Assembly: GCA_964006375.1 (NCBI GenBank)
Contig: OZ023270.1
Location: forward strand, 59,340,288 to 59,404,287
Source of the DNA: Tillus elongatus
Lineage: Eukaryota > Arthropoda > Insecta > Coleoptera > Cleridae
Length of the DNA: 64,000 nucleotides
Direction of reading: 5' to 3'
The notes beneath the pieces were generated by a model. It searched no databases. It was not told the DNA's origin and saw only the letters and a list, made by a program, of their open reading frames with translations. Positions 40,361-53,460 of this stretch are shown here, piece by piece. The first letter of the stretch is position 1; each line of letters opens with the position of its first letter. Position numbers and translations under genes: made by a program.

Positions 40361-41660
40361 GTTCAGTTAAAAAAACTTGCATTGATCCATTAAGGAAACT
40401 TTGCATTCAGTAATAAAGTTTAACCTAAAAAAATTATAGTATTATTTGATTATATATACAGGATATAAACAATGAAATCCCTGACTTTCATTTTAAGACG
40501 ATGATGCAGGGCATTTACCAAAAGGAATAAATACAGATCACATAATTTTACACGTTGCGCTTAAACTGATGTCTAAACTTGGTATATCTTTCTCACCAGC
40601 AATAGGCGTAATAGTTGTGGCGTCAGATGGCGGCACATAACACCTACAGGAGAAATAATAGGGCACTCAGAATTAGAGGGTTGTCCAAAATAGACAACCC
40701 TCTCATATATTTTTATGTTTACGTACATCAGTTTAAAAAAATATCTAGAAAGTTATATGGGTCGAAGTGGAGTTTCCAGATCGTAATCCAATGTCTCATG
40801 ATTTGGTTACATGTACACATTAAATAATTGCGGCACACACTTTAAAAGTTTAGACGAGGAAAGACAAAAAAATATCATAAAGTGCCGATTATTGCTACCA
40901 CATACGAGCATTTTGATTATTGTTAGACCATGATTAACAATACAGGCTACATCACGCTGTATAAACGTTAACGTTAGCTAAAACCATTTGTACCAATACA
41001 GCCATCTATTTTAAGTGATTTGTTTAATAAAACAAACATTTATTTGATTTTACGACAGGTTTTGCTACGGAGTATGTACAAGAAAAGATAAAAATTAAAG
41101 CTACCTAACAAAGAAATAAAACATTTACTTATTTTTTTCAGCACATGGACCGCAGCAGTTATACACTCAGTCCAACGTTTCTCCAATATCACGATACCCA
41201 CCAAAAACTTCTTTCTGTAACTTCTGAGAAAAATTCTGAAATAGCCTATTTTAGTTCTTTATCTGAAAAAATTGACGTGTATATAAGTGTTTCTTCAACT
41301 TATAACTTCTTCTAAGAGTCTGATGGAGCTAGGTCTGGGCTGTAAGGGGTATGCCATAAGTCAACAAACCCCCAGTTGTTGAATTTTTTCTGAACTTTTT
41401 GAGCCTTCTAAGCTCGGCAATTGTCGCGTGACAATAAAGTTTTTTTGGGTAAAATTAGGAGGTCTCTATTGACGCATAGCCAATTAAATTTTTTAAATTG
41501 TTTCTTTGCAGACACTTCTACTCTCTCCAACGAATGCGCTCAGTATCACAAAAAAGCCATGAGATTCCCTGTAGATGCCTGCGTCTTTTTAGAGTGGTGA
41601 AATAGCTTACGAATGGGTATTAATAAAGGACTTAAAAGCAAATATGCTAACCTTTTCTTT
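40361..41660. other. No gene seen; one hairpin
   Basis: Intron 4 sequence. The 11-bp inverted repeat AGAGGGTTGTC / GACAACCCTCT with a 7-base loop lies at 40,675-40,703. No coding content. Confidence 0.4.
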
Positions 41661-41789
41661 TTAGTGAATTTTCTTAAAAAATGTACTAATGAGGAGATCC
41701 CGACTTTTGAATTTTGAAAAAAAAAATTCTAATGTGCGCTAATTATGCCCCCTAGAACACATATCCGAGGTCAGTTTCAATTTTTATAT

Positions 41790-41888
<99 letters not shown>

Positions 41889-43127
41889 ACCGATAACTCA
41901 AAAAATAATGGACCGATTTTGATTAAATTTGGTGAATACCTTTTGCAAGTGGCTGGGATAAGTTTGTTAGCCTGGAAAATCAGCCCAGGTTTTCCCGGAA
42001 AATTTTGTGTTTTCTTTCGAAAAAAATTCATATCTCCGGAAATAACAAAGTAAGGGCAACCAAATTTGGTACGCCGCTTTACATCATGAAATGTAAATTA
42101 CCAACCAAAATTTAGCTCTGTGGGTTAAAAGATAAAAAAGTTATAGGTATTTAAAGAAAAATAAATTGGGATTTTTTTCAAAACGTCAAAGTCACGATTT
42201 GAAACGTCAAAATTGGCAATGTTTAGGCAAAGAACGTGAAACAAATACGGATCGTGAAAAGAAAATGTTACAAGGAGAGTATTCCGCGAACCCTTCAGTT
42301 TCAGCTTCAACCGTCATTGCCCTTCATTTTACTTTCATTTCAAATAGACCCTTTCTCTGATGCTTTGGCTGTCGGTTTAGTTAAGTTGATGCTCTCGCTG
42401 TAGGTTTAGTTAAGTTTATGGCTTAATCGTTTATAATTTTTAGCTAATTTTCGTAGAACAAATTCGTTATTGCATTTTTGCATTTTTTATCGAAATATGA
42501 TGCATGTTAATAAGAAAAAAATCTGGACGCAGTAAGTGCGTTTTGGTAGCGAATTTTCGTTAAATCCTTCAAATTTCAATCACTCAATTTGCCATTCACG
42601 TAAACTAGGAAACCAACATTTAAGTTAATTTTCGGAAAAATTTTGTACACTTTCAAACAATAAGTAATTTTGTTGAAATATAGTACATTGTTTCTACTAA
42701 ATAGGCTATACCGGTAATCAGAGTGATTCCAGCTCGTATTTGCTATTAAAAACATTTTTTTAATCGAACACGCCTTATGTTATTGCATTTTTGCATTTTC
42801 CATCGAAATATAATGCATGTTTGTAAGAAAAGAAATTCGGGATGCAGCAAGTGCGTTATGGTAGCGAATTTTCATTAAATGCTTCAAATTTGAATAGCTC
42901 AATTTGCTATTAACCTATAAGGTAGACCAAGAAACCGTTTTTTTCTGGAACACTTTAAGTTTACTTTTGGAAATTTTTGTACATTTTCAAACAAGAAAGT
43001 TATTTTGATTACACACGGCACATTGTTTCTACTATATAGGTTATACTGGTAACCAAATTTAACATATTTGGTATTAAAAGCAATTTTATGTAAATTCACT
43101 ACCATAACGCACTTGCTGCGTCCAGAC
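41661..43127. mobile_element. (TA)n-core non-autonomous element, copy 4 (reverse orientation, composite)
   Basis: Begins with TTAGTGAATTTTCTTAAAAAA...ACTAAT and (TA)n at 41,793-41,885, continues through GATAACTCAAAAAATAATGG, then shows left-end sequences at about 42,526, 42,838 and, inverted, 43,090-43,127 (CGCACTTGCTGCGTCCAGAC). The 290-bp piece 42,838-43,127 is a paired left-end module as in copies 2 and 3. No coding capacity. Confidence 0.75.
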
Positions 43128-43301
43128 TTTTTTATTTTCTTGGAAGGGTGTTCAATACTAGCAACAAGTTGGCTTATAATTTTCAACAAGTAGATGTAGC
43201 TAACCAAATCTCGTCACATCTAATAACTTAAGATTTCAAAATGGTGGTCAAACAATAAATAGTTTGTCGTTTATAGTCAATAAATCGTAAAATATGCTTA
43301 C

Positions 43302-43457
<156 letters not shown>

Positions 43458-43479
43458 CGTGCAATTATGTTTTTTTCAG

Positions 43480-43584
43480 GGACGAGATTTAACGATAGGC
43501 TTTGGCTTGGTGACATTTACATATCTTTTTATGGGAATCTTATACTATATAGCGTTTCCTTTGGCCAAACAGTGTATTGAAGAT
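43480..43584 (+). CDS. SLC38A9: SLC38A9-like transporter, exon e
   Basis: Between TTTTTTCAG and GTAAGT, 105 bp, phase 0 at both ends (35 codons). Encodes [35 protein letters not shown], matching the SLC38A9 segment RDL.I...LVT.TYL..G.L.F..FP....CIE. The exon is squeezed between a (TA)n tract and a SINE. Being phase 0-0, skipping it would keep the downstream frame but remove a helix. Confidence 0.9.
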
Positions 43585-43611
43585 GTAAGTATGATAGTAT
43601 TTAAATAACAA

Positions 43612-43913
43612 TTTCTGCGACTATGGCAAATCACCGACGCCAACGAGCCATTCAATCTCACTATCCTAGAAACTTTACCGAACTACTTTATTTTTGTAAG
43701 GATATTAGGGATCTTTAACATTCCCGACATCGCATGGTACGCGGCACCGACGGCTTTACGCACCCTCCGATGCGTGGAACGTGCATACATTTAACTTGTT
43801 CAAACGCAATGCCACAACTTCGATTATATAATGAAATGCTTCTGCTGGGAATCGAACCCAGGGACTTTGGGTCCAGAAGCACACATCCTTACCACCACCA
43901 TCGAGTCTGCAGC
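43612..43913 (-). mobile_element. tRNA-derived SINE, copy 3
   Basis: Minus-strand head with B box GGGTTCGATTCCC (43,851-43,863) and GTAAGGATGTGTGCTTCTGG before it. Body shared with copies 1 and 2. It begins 28 bp after the exon donor site. Confidence 0.85.
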
Positions 43914-44744
43914 AATAATAGTTAAATAATGTTTGCATTTTTTTCTTTAAATAAGAAATACATATTTCTCATGAAAAGCATTGGGTAAGGCACCTAGTGA
44001 CGTAAAGAGTAAAGGGTGTTTGAAGTTTGCAGTATTAAATAAGGAAAATGGATAGTCAATATATAAACAGACAAGGACTGTCACTATCAGAGCAATGAGA
44101 GTTATCTCCTTTATCAGTCTGTCAAAAATCACTTTTCAGCTGTTATAAATAAGATAACTATAATTTATTAAAAATTAGTGCGCAAATGCTTTTTTAAGAA
44201 AAACTGCATAACTTCCCAGTGCTGGATCCTTTTCTTTTTCTACCGACATCACCGTAAAAAACGAAAGACGGTTAGGAATGTAATAAGAATAATATATAAT
44301 GATTTTAGACTTTCACTGCCGGCTTTGATTAGCAATGATTTCTGGGCTGTTATGCCGTGTTCGGACTCAGTTAGTGGGTTACTAGACGTTTTGCCAACCA
44401 CAGCTGCTTCTTCAGTAGCTGGACTAAATGGACATTAATCTGGTAAATTCTTTTATACCCATAGACGGCGCATGCACACCAAGCAGTGATGTCGTCGTAA
44501 ATGACGTAAGCATTACTGATACTTGCCACGTTATGTCTGGTGTTCAGTTGCTAGGGCCCGTGAAATTCATTTCTTCCTAGTTTTTTTAATTATGTAGCGT
44601 ATTGTTTTTGCGACATATGATCCTAGACTTTTAGAGCCCCCTTTCAGGTTTCCAATCAAAGCCGACTATACCCCGTCTTATTAGACGTCGAAAAGAGGCA
44701 ATATAAAATTAAAGTCAGTTAAGGATCATAAAATTTAAGAACCC
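43914..44744. other. No gene seen
   Basis: Intron 5 sequence; frames up to 86 codons here show no recognisable motif. Confidence 0.4.
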
Positions 44745-44986
44745 TTTTTTCCCCTCAGGGCTCGTCCGCGGCCTTGCCGCCCTGATATCACTGGTACCTT
44801 TGGTTGATTGTGCATACCCTCAGTCTTACTCCACCCATTCCAAAATCACTGTGCCTTGAACTAGTCTGCACAGCGATTGATAGGGTGAAGTTTTATATTG
44901 CTATGTCTTTTGCGGTCCAGAGCTTTACACTCGCACAAGATGTGCTGGGCTGATTCCTCCCCCTTGCCGCAGAGTCTGCATGCCCT
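44745..44986 (-). mobile_element. LINE F 3' fragment, copy 2
   Basis: T run, CCCCTCAGGGCTCGTCCGCG, then the same 3' UTR and zinc-knuckle region as LINE F, with a short internal deletion after CTATGTCT. Antisense to the host gene. Confidence 0.85.
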
Positions 44987-45859
44987 TGCTAAAATTTTAT
45001 AGGGTCCTGATGCCCGTTTTGATTAGGTACTTTATCATTTGAAGCCAGGGGAGAAAATTAGCTTGTAGGGAGATTTCGGTCTATAGTTTTTGCCATAGAC
45101 TAGAGTCATCAGATATTGTTTGGGATCGATATGACTTTGCCTCTTACTGCTTGGTGGAAGTCATTTGTTGGCCTGGACCGTTATCCACTTGCACTATTGT
45201 TTATGCTAATAGGAAGGAGACGTGAGTTTTGCTGTTGGAGGTTTTGCGCCAAAAATGGTTTCCTCGTGTATTCGATCTTTTGCAATCTTAATATTTCGAA
45301 GCGAACAGCTTAGCAATTTTTTTAATCAGTAAATTAGATATTTTTAATTTTGGTGGTTTATGTTTTACTGTATATATAAAAAACATTCCATTTTTAAAAC
45401 AAGGAAACTCCTCAATTCTAGGAATACTTATTTTGAAGATCCTAGGGCATTTTTTTAAATATTAATGGTCATAAATATAGTATTCAACTGACTATAATAA
45501 CATTTACTCACAAGTATCAGAAAGTCAAATTGCGTAACACAATTTCAAATACATTAGCTATCCCTAATATGGTTTATTGTATTGTGGAGTCCGATACTTG
45601 ATGTGACAAATAGCGGTTAACAATGGCTATAATCCAAATTTAATTGATAATATTATGAAGAAAAAGAAATATCATTTAGCTTTGCAACAAGTATTTCCGT
45701 TCACTAGAATAGTAGAAAATAAATTCACATCTTTGACTTACGTAAATAAGGCTAAACATCTAATTTTCTAAATTTAGTATCTATACAGCATATAAAACCG
45801 ACAACTTGAGCAAATGCATTAAAAATAATAAGTCAACAATTGAAAAATCGGAGTATATA
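44987..45859. other. No gene seen
   Basis: Intron 5 sequence, AT-rich to the right; nothing recognised. Confidence 0.4.
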
Positions 45860-46140
45860 AACTCTCATGTGGTTCCTGTGACAAAATATACATAGGTAGA
45901 ACCTTTAGAAGTTTTAAAACATTCGCGCACATAAAAGAAGCTTTGGCCATAATAAATTTGATTCAAATTATGCAAGTCATTTAGTAAATGGGGATCCTTA
46001 AATTAGGTACGAAATGTTTTAAATTAAGTTTGTGCGAAATGGTAGAAATTAACAAACAAACAAAAATACAGAAAGTTTACTAAACGCTCAAATTGACAAA
46101 CTAACAATAGCCAATTATTAAACATATTTTCACGAAATAA
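45860..46140 (+). pseudogene. Penelope-like GIY-YIG fragment
   Basis: KLSCGSCDKIYIGRTFRSFK can be read at about 45,862-45,922, corresponding to the GIY-YIG signature with its Cys-x-x-Cys of the element at 2,231-3,491. The rest is degraded by stops. RT part not visible. Confidence 0.6.
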
Positions 46141-46228
46141 TAATTAAGCGAGGAGAGTTTACAGACCTGACTATGTCATAAATGCCCCCATAAAAACAGG
46201 TAGTTCCGAGTGGATTTCTCCACTATAC

Positions 46229-48243
46229 CGTTTTTTTTCCCTCAGGGCTCGTCCGCGGCCTTGCCGCCCCGATAGCACCGCAACCCTTGGTTGATTGTGC
46301 ATACCCTTAGTCTTACTCCACCCATTCCAAAATCACTGTGCCTTGAACTAGTCTGCACAGCGATTGGTAGGGTGAAGTTTTATATTGCTCTGTCTCCGGT
46401 CTAGAGTGACCGTAGATCAGTTGTCTTTTCCGGTCCAGAGCTATACACTCACACAAGATGTGCTGGGCTGATTCCTCCCCCTCGCCGCAGAGTCTGCATG
46501 CGAGGTCCCCTTCGAACCGCCCCATTTTATGCAGGTGTTTCTTGACGGCCATGTGTCCCGTCCAGAGACCTGTTGTGTTTCTGAGCTGTCCTCTGCTAAG
46601 GTTTAGCAGCTCCACAGCTCTCTTTGAACTAGGTCCGTCAATTATTGACTTCCTATGTCTGAGCTATGGACAGTCCGCCCAGTACACCTTGTGTTGGTTT
46701 CTGACCCAGGACTTAATGGCTCCCCTGGCAGTGCTCTTTGACACGCCCAGAGCCGGTTCTGGTCCCATAAATGGTTCTGCTGACCCTCTCTTCGCGAGAC
46801 TGTCAGCTTCTTCATTGCCTTTGACCCCCGAGTGACCCGGCACCCAGATGAGGGTCACCTCATTCTGCCCAGCCAGGTCGCTCGTCTCGTCTCGGCACTC
46901 ACTCACCAGCCAGGAATTTACCCGTGGGCTACTTAGTGCCTTAAGGGCTGCCTGGCTGTCTGTGGCTATGAGGATCCGCTTGTTGGTGTAGCCCCTCCTC
47001 TTGTTCTCCCGCACACAGTGCAGGATGGCGTACATCTCGGCCTGAAACACCGTTGCATGGGCTCCGAGGGAAATACTATGACTTACCCTCGGTCCTTCCG
47101 AGTAAACACCTGCCCCCGTCCCACGCTCCCCGCCAGATCCATCCGTGAACCAGACGAGCGCGTCCCATGGTATGCCCGGCGTCTCCTCCCGCCATGCCTC
47201 GCGATCAGGGATTTCCACTGTAAAGTTGTTTTCCCTGCACATTCGCGGGCTCGCGAAGTCTGACCTCATTTCAAGCATGGGCTCCTTCACGATCTCCTGA
47301 ATTTTGCAGTGGCCCCTGAAGCCTGGGTTGATCTTCAGTCTACCATTGCAGGCTAGTCTGTATAGTCCTAGCCTGGCCTCTCCCATAATAACTAAGTGTA
47401 GGGGGGGGGGGTAGATCCAGCAACACCTCCATGGCGGCTGTTGGGGTTGAAGACATGGCCCCTGTGATGCCTAGGCAAGCCATCCTTTGGATCTTGCCTA
47501 GTTTTTGTTTGGCACTGGATTGTGTCACCTTAGGCCACCAGACCAGTGCCGCATATGTTAACGATGGTCTGACCACCCTTGTGTACAGCCAGTGGGCCAT
47601 ACTAGGTCTTAGTCCCCACGTTTTTCCATATAGCCGCCTAGTGACGGCTAAGGTCATGACTGCCTTACGCAGTATTTTTCCAATGTGACCATTCCAGGTT
47701 AGCTTAGAATCCCATACGACCCCAAGATATTTTACCTCCCTGGCCATTGGAACGCTCCTACCGTATAGAGTGAGAGTTCTGTGGCTTTCACACTTCCTCC
47801 TCCTCGTAAACGGCACGACGGTTGCTTTCTCGGGGCTCACCCCGAGCCCTTGATCAACCGTCCACCCTTCCACCACTTTCAGTGCAGTCTGCATACGCTC
47901 CCACACTGCCTGTGTGACCTTTCCTCGGACAATGATGACAATGTCGTCCGCATAGCCCTGTACCTCATACCCCCCTCCCGAGAGCCTCCCCAGCAGGCCG
48001 TCCACGACTAGACACCAGAGCAAGGGAGACAGAATGCTCCCCTGCGGACACCCCGCCGCGACCCCCGCCAGCAGAGTCCCTCCCGCAAGTGAGGTGAACA
48101 CCGCCCTGTCCCTGAGCATGGAACCGATCCACCTGCAGCAGGTTTCCTCTATTCCACGCTCCTGGACAGCTGCCAGAACCGATCCGAACGAGGTGTTGCT
48201 AAAGGCCCCCTCTATGTCTAGGAAGGCCCCCATACCGTTTACC
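46229..48243 (-). pseudogene. LINE F: R1/I-like RT (palm, thumb) plus RNase H, 5' truncated
   Basis: Minus strand. Starts inside the RT at GAFLDIEGAFSNTSF (motif A), then AGCPQGSILSPLLWCLVVDG (motif B), GYADDIVIIV (motif C), VKYLGVVWDSKLTW (motif E) and thumb. RNase H follows: LVWFTDGSGGERGTGAGVY, FQAEMYAILHCV, ILIATDSQAALKAL, WVPGHSGVKGNEEADSLAKR; then the zinc knuckle CRLCGEGEESAQHILCEC. Only two lesions are evident: a frameshift in a G10 run near 47,401-47,410 and one in-frame TAG at 46,662-46,664. GC content is well above the surroundings. The endonuclease and ORF1 are absent because of 5' truncation, so it cannot be autonomous. Ends in A-rich tail at 46,229-46,235. Confidence 0.9.
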
Positions 48244-48539
48244 TGAGAAGAAAGAAACGTGTCAATTCTTAGAGATATTCATTCAGCACGGACTAGATAT
48301 TTCGAATTTTAGTCTTACTTTTATTCTATATTTGACAAAGCTGAGAACTTCAGCGAAACTGTAGTTATACATACAATAAAATAATGTAAATCAATTTGTT
48401 TGTTTATCTAAGCTAATATGGTTTACTTCAGAAACTAATAATTTTACTAGAGCATTATCTCTATTTCCCTTGCTATTATTATTAAATGATAAATTGTTTA
48501 TTGTCTTTAAAATAACCAAAATTTTGTCTCTTGTTTCAG

Positions 48540-48796
48540 AATATTCTTAATAATTTTGATAGATATGACACGATGACAATTCTAGCCAGGATTCTTTTAA
48601 TGTTTCAACTCTTCACGGTATTTCCTCTGATGTGTTACATGCTACGGAACGACGTTATGTCGAATATGAATATGATGTTCAAGAATTACAACTATGAAAA
48701 TTTTTCTTATGGCAGAGTTATTGTTCTGAACTTAGCCATTTTAGTTATATGCATTTTATTCGCCTGCTTTTTGCCAAGAATAGGAACTTTGATCAG
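48540..48796 (+). CDS. SLC38A9: SLC38A9-like transporter, exon f
   Basis: Between TTTCAG and GTAAGA. Encodes NILNNFDRYDTMTILARILL, MFQLFTVFPLMCYMLRNDVM, YGRVIVLNLAILVICILFAC and FLPRIGTLIR. It corresponds to SLC38A9 NFL.NF...D....IAR..LLFQM.TV.PLL.Y..R..., with ..VLNL.IV..GV..AC..P.IG.IIR at the end. Three hydrophobic helices can be seen. The exon ends two bases into an Arg codon completed by the next exon. Confidence 0.9.
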
Positions 48797-49329
48797 GTAA
48801 GATAGTAATAATAGTGATAAATTACAATAATAATGTTACAATATAGTATAAAATAATAACAAAATTAATATTTAATGATTAGTTTTTAAAGCACATATAT
48901 ACAGGCATACTTCTTCACACACTGGTTTTACGTTCATGGTATCAATCAGTCAGGTGAAATAAATAAAAATACGTGTTAATCTTTAACGAATATAGTCGAG
49001 TTTTATTTAGTAAGACAAAATAACTGGTGATGATTTTAGAACCAAATCTCACTTATGGAACTGCCCCCTAAAAGATGTTAATTAAAGCTGCACTGATCTT
49101 ATACACATATCAGACGCCCGACATGGAATACATCTGAGGATAATTTGACTAAACTGCCTTCGATAATATAGTGATCACAGATTAAACAAATTACCAGTAA
49201 CATTAGTTGCAAACGTAGCACGACTTCCGTATTTTCTTGAGTTCTTTGTTTCTGTCCTTGCACTTTGAGCCGTTTAGGCTATTCGTAAAATGATTGCGTC
49301 TCGGTAATAATAGTAATGGTGTACTAGCT
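48797..49329. other. Intron 6 start; no gene seen
   Basis: AT-rich sequence after the donor GTAAGA. Confidence 0.4.
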
Positions 49330-51220
49330 GTCCTGAAGAGTCCAGCCCCAGACAAGTAGGCCGCAATAAAATTTTGGCAACCCTGGCAATTATGCCCTAA
49401 TGGTCCTCTATTCCATCTCCAAATCTCACTGACCTTTGAATGAAGATTATGGCAGTTTGCATATGGATAATCCGATGTTTCTTCAGCCTTGACACATTCC
49501 AGGCAAATGTGACATTTATTTTCTGCATCAAAGTAAGGTGTCTTTTTAGCTTCCAGTTATCTGCGGGGATTCTAATTATTCAACTTGTCCCTGACAGCAA
49601 TACTACTTTTGTCTTTTATGACTCGAATACTGCCACGTACCGTCTTACAGTGATGCCTCATAGTTTTCATCGCCCATTTGCTTAAGACCTCAGAAACTTG
49701 TTTTCTACTTAAAGATAAGCTAGTTTTGCATTATGCTTTGCTTCCTTGCTGTTTGCCAGCCCGTAGTTCCTCGGAACTATACCAGCTGTACACTTATTGT
49801 CACGGTAAATTCTTCCAAGACGTATACACTTTTATGGAAGACAACGGACCTAATTCTGGATAAACCGAACGTCGTAAGAGCCACCTGACTGTCTAGCAAA
49901 AATACCACCTTCGTAGGAACTCATTGAAACGTCCTCCCGAGCAGCTACTGACAAAATAGCATAGACCTCGGCATCAAAATTAGTGGTGCAGCTGCCTAGC
50001 GCAAAGTTTTCGTACTCTTAAAACCTTTATGTATATTCCAGCACTTGAAGACTTCTTCCACAAACATCCAGAGAAAAAATGTCGTTTACAACCGAATTAT
50101 CTCCCTCATAGTTCTCACATTAACTGTGAAAATTGGGATTTATTTTTCCATCTCACTGACAGTGGGGAGGTGGCCGATAATTATTTTTATGCTGTTCCAG
50201 TTTTTTAAGTCCCATATTCTTATATGTGTCGTTATAATTCACATGTTAAACAAATGCAGCTTCAGCGGGACCTTATTCAATATAGCGGCTGCTTTAGTCC
50301 TCGATCTTAGTGATAGTTTAAAAATTTTTGGTAATAATTTCCTTATTTTGAGCAAAATTTGCACAAAAAAAATATATATCGCACAAATCTATAGGAAACC
50401 TTTTTGCTTTAGATTATCCTTGTCTGAGAACATCAATGTCATTGCTTTTCTAGATGGTTTAATTAATAAGCTAAATGTAGATCCGTGCGGAACTTATTTT
50501 TAAGTGTCACGCTTACCTACTGTTAATCAGCCGAATAATTGCTAGTTCAACGTCTTTGCTCCAGATTTTGTTAGACCTTCAATATCTCACTCTATCCACT
50601 TATAGTTTTTGTTGCCACCTGTAAAGATTTAGTCATATTTTTTTGCTAAATCATCTAGTACAATTTCAGCAGGATTCTCGATTGACTCTTCTTTTAATTG
50701 ATGATGTCTTGGTACTCGTCAGCTCCTCACTGGTTAGGTTTTCCGTGCGCATGAGTTTGTTTCTCCTGAGCTGCGTATTAGTGCTGATCCTAGCTTTTAT
50801 CATTACATGACTCACCCATATTAACCCTATAAGAACAATTACATTCCTACATAGGTCTTATGAGATGTTATCACGTGACCGTCTCATTTTGGGTAACATT
50901 GGTGGGGTTCTTCGCGTTGCTGGAATGCATTCTGGAAGATAATGTTCTTACTGCACATGCAGCTACCGACATTTCCAATGTTTTCCAGGCAAGTTTTCCT
51001 TCCATTCCCTATCTCGACACCTAAGTGCTTAGCCACAATTCTGAATTCGGTGTTCTAGAAGTGAACAGCAGCGGTGATGTCTCCATATAGTTGTTATAAT
51101 CCTTCCTTATCAGAGTTACTGGAGGACAAATAGACAAGACATGTAGGGTGTATCTATGGTTTGGTCTGGTCTCGAGGTATATGGCTCGCAATTCGTTGTT
51201 ATACGGTGAGTTTATTATCG
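49330..51220 (-). pseudogene. LINE D-related remnant
   Basis: The left end (GCCGCAATAAAATTTTGGCAACC...ATGCCCTAATGGTCCTC) aligns with LINE D's 3' end at 30,840-30,910. Further right on the minus strand are remains of the RNase H segment (FDAEVYAILS near 49,960) and an RT motif E-like VAKHLGVEIG near 51,035. Heavily mutated; the long plus-strand frame at 50,045-50,503 is an artefact on the antisense strand. Confidence 0.6.
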
Positions 51221-51539
51221 ATCATTATAACCAACCAAGTAAGGACTATCCTCGTTTAGAATGTGTGAAATAATGGGCGCAATATCACTGTGCTCTAGAG
51301 CAGTGGCGGATGCGGTGTTTAATCTACTTATTTTTTTGATAAAAAGGAGGGTCCAAGAGAGAAACATGGTTTAGGTTAGGGTTTATAGCAAAATGTTGAG
51401 CTAGCCAACTATTTCCAAACAATCCCATCAGTATTTAAATTAGAACTGTAGGATTGGGTACGCAAGAATATAAAACATGATGTGAGGAGTCATTTTCTGT
51501 ATATTTTGGTAAACAGAGAACACTAAAAGCTGAAACGTG

Positions 51540-53460
51540 CTATCTGAGACTGTAGCTCTAAACCAAGTTGCACGAAGCAACAAACTAACATTAATGTTGC
51601 TACTAGAACACAAAGTGGTTTTAGTGAATAAATGGCAGATTGACGAGCTACGGAAGGTGCCAATATTTTACTCTGGAGCAGATGTCTGTGAACCTCCACA
51701 AGACCATCATTGTCTCAGTCACCAGATGAATAAGGTTGGATAAATTAGAACCACCTACTCTTATGTGTAAGACACTTCCAATTATAGATCAGGCAAAATA
51801 TCTGGGGGTTACTCTAGCTAAGGTGATCAACTGGAATTTACAGTTGGAGAATGTAATGTGTAGGGCCTGTCTCTGTGAACATGCCGAAGAATATGTGCGA
51901 ACAACTAGGAAACATACCCACAATAAATGTATTGACTCTATGTAGTGGTTAGCAGAACAATGATAGCCCATGAAACTATAGTTTGGTGGCCTTCATGGTA
52001 CAGCAAGGACAAACTAGCTCGGCCGAAGACACAAGCATGTTTGATGATAACGGGTGCGTTGAGCGCCGCTCCATCAGCCGCTCTGGAAGTCCTGCTACAC
52101 ATTCCACCTTTTCACATTTTGGCTGGAAAGGTAGGCCAGGTGGACAACATACAGCTAAGACAAGCGCTGATAACATGCTGAAGGCAATTAGTTTGGGAAG
52201 AATCAGTCTCCTCAATGACATTAGGAGTCACGAGGTTCTGAGAACGGTCTGACGGCTACTAAGATCAGTAGAAACCACTCTTTCAAGATTGTCCTTTCGG
52301 AAAGGGAGAACTGGGAACGGAATGAAACGTGCCCATTGAGGGAAGATCTCTGCTGGTACACGGACGGCTTCAAAATCGAGTTGGGGGCAGGAGCTGGCGC
52401 ATATTGGAGCAGGAATTATGCACGAATATCATCTAGCCTGGGAATGTACGCAACATATAGGCAGAAGTATCTGCTATCGATATGTGTGCGAGGGAGATTA
52501 AACCAAACCATTGCACACATAAATCTTTAAAAACATTTTCCGATAGCCAAGCTGCTATAAAGTAACTTGGTTCCTGCCGCGGCAATTAAAAAAGGCTGGG
52601 CGCAGCAGGTGCGTTATTATAGTGAATTTTCATAGAAATGATCTGGCAGAAAATATTTTATTATAACTTTTTTTTCTTGTGAGATAGAAATCTAAATTTT
52701 GGCGTATAGTTTAATTTTTATATCGTAAACCTACCTACCATATTTGGTTATCATAGCTTTTTATTTTTAGATAAAAAAAATTTCGAATGAAAACTCAAAA
52801 TTTTCTCGGAAAACCTCGTCTGATTTTCCTGACAAACGAACGTATCAAAGTCATTTACAAAAGGAAGCTGCAAGACTGTCCACGACGAACTGGGCACCTA
52901 CAATGAGATGTCGGTATTCTGGATCCGGGTCACTCGGACCTTGATGGCAATGTAGCGGCTGACGCTCTTGCCAGGAGGTGTGAAGCGTAGTACTATATCG
53001 GACCAGAACCTGCGCTAGGGATATCCTCATGCATAGCGAAACGCATCTTAAAAACCTGGACACTTGGAAAGACAATTCAACAGCAAAATCTGCCAGGATT
53101 AGCACTCTAAGGCCTTCATAAATGGCCTTTCAGAATTAAGGTAACAACCGAGAACTCCGATCGGCCTGTATACACGACACTGTCGCTTGCGTCATCACAT
53201 GCACCGAATTAGGCTCGGACAACAAACCAAGTGCCGGCTGTGTATGGAGAGTGACGAAACAGCAGAGCACGGCTATGTTCCTGTCCGGCTACGGACAGGA
53301 CAGGATACCTGCTCTTTGGCAATTTTCACCAGAAAATCTTTCGCCCACAAAAATTATCGACCTCTGTACTTGTTGGGTGAAATATAAGACAGTTAGGGGT
53401 GGGCCACAATAGACCCTAATTCGTAGTGGGGGACTGTAATGACCCACTCACAATATAACC
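51540..53460 (+). pseudogene. LINE C remnant: RT end, RNase H, zinc knuckle
   Basis: AKYLGVTLAKVINWN (RT motif E), VSRTMIAHETIVWWPSWYSK and QACLMITGALSAAPSAALEV (thumb), WYTDGFKIELGAGAGAYWS (RNase H first Asp), GHSDLDGNVAADALARRCEA (52,930-52,990), then CRLCMESDETAEH (zinc knuckle). Many stops. Matches the minus-strand copy at 17,940-18,960. A piece of the (TA)n-core family (52,592-52,868) interrupts the RNase H domain. Confidence 0.75.
52592..52868. mobile_element. Truncated (TA)n-core family piece in LINE C
   Basis: Starts GGGCGCAGCAGGTGCGTTAT, continues GTGAATTTTCATAG and the AACGAACGTATCAAAGTCATTTAC module, then returns to LINE C. It lacks the (TA)n core and the hairpin end. Confidence 0.6.

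Noticed and set aside
42838..43127. Simple 290-bp TIR MITE independent of the larger element
   Set aside because: Possible, but the same paired left-end module lies within element copies 2 and 3, so I treat it as part of that family.
50045..50503. 152-codon plus-strand frame with hydrophobic stretches, resembling a membrane protein
   Set aside because: It lies antisense to a LINE D-related remnant in intron 6; hydrophobicity follows from T-rich sequence.
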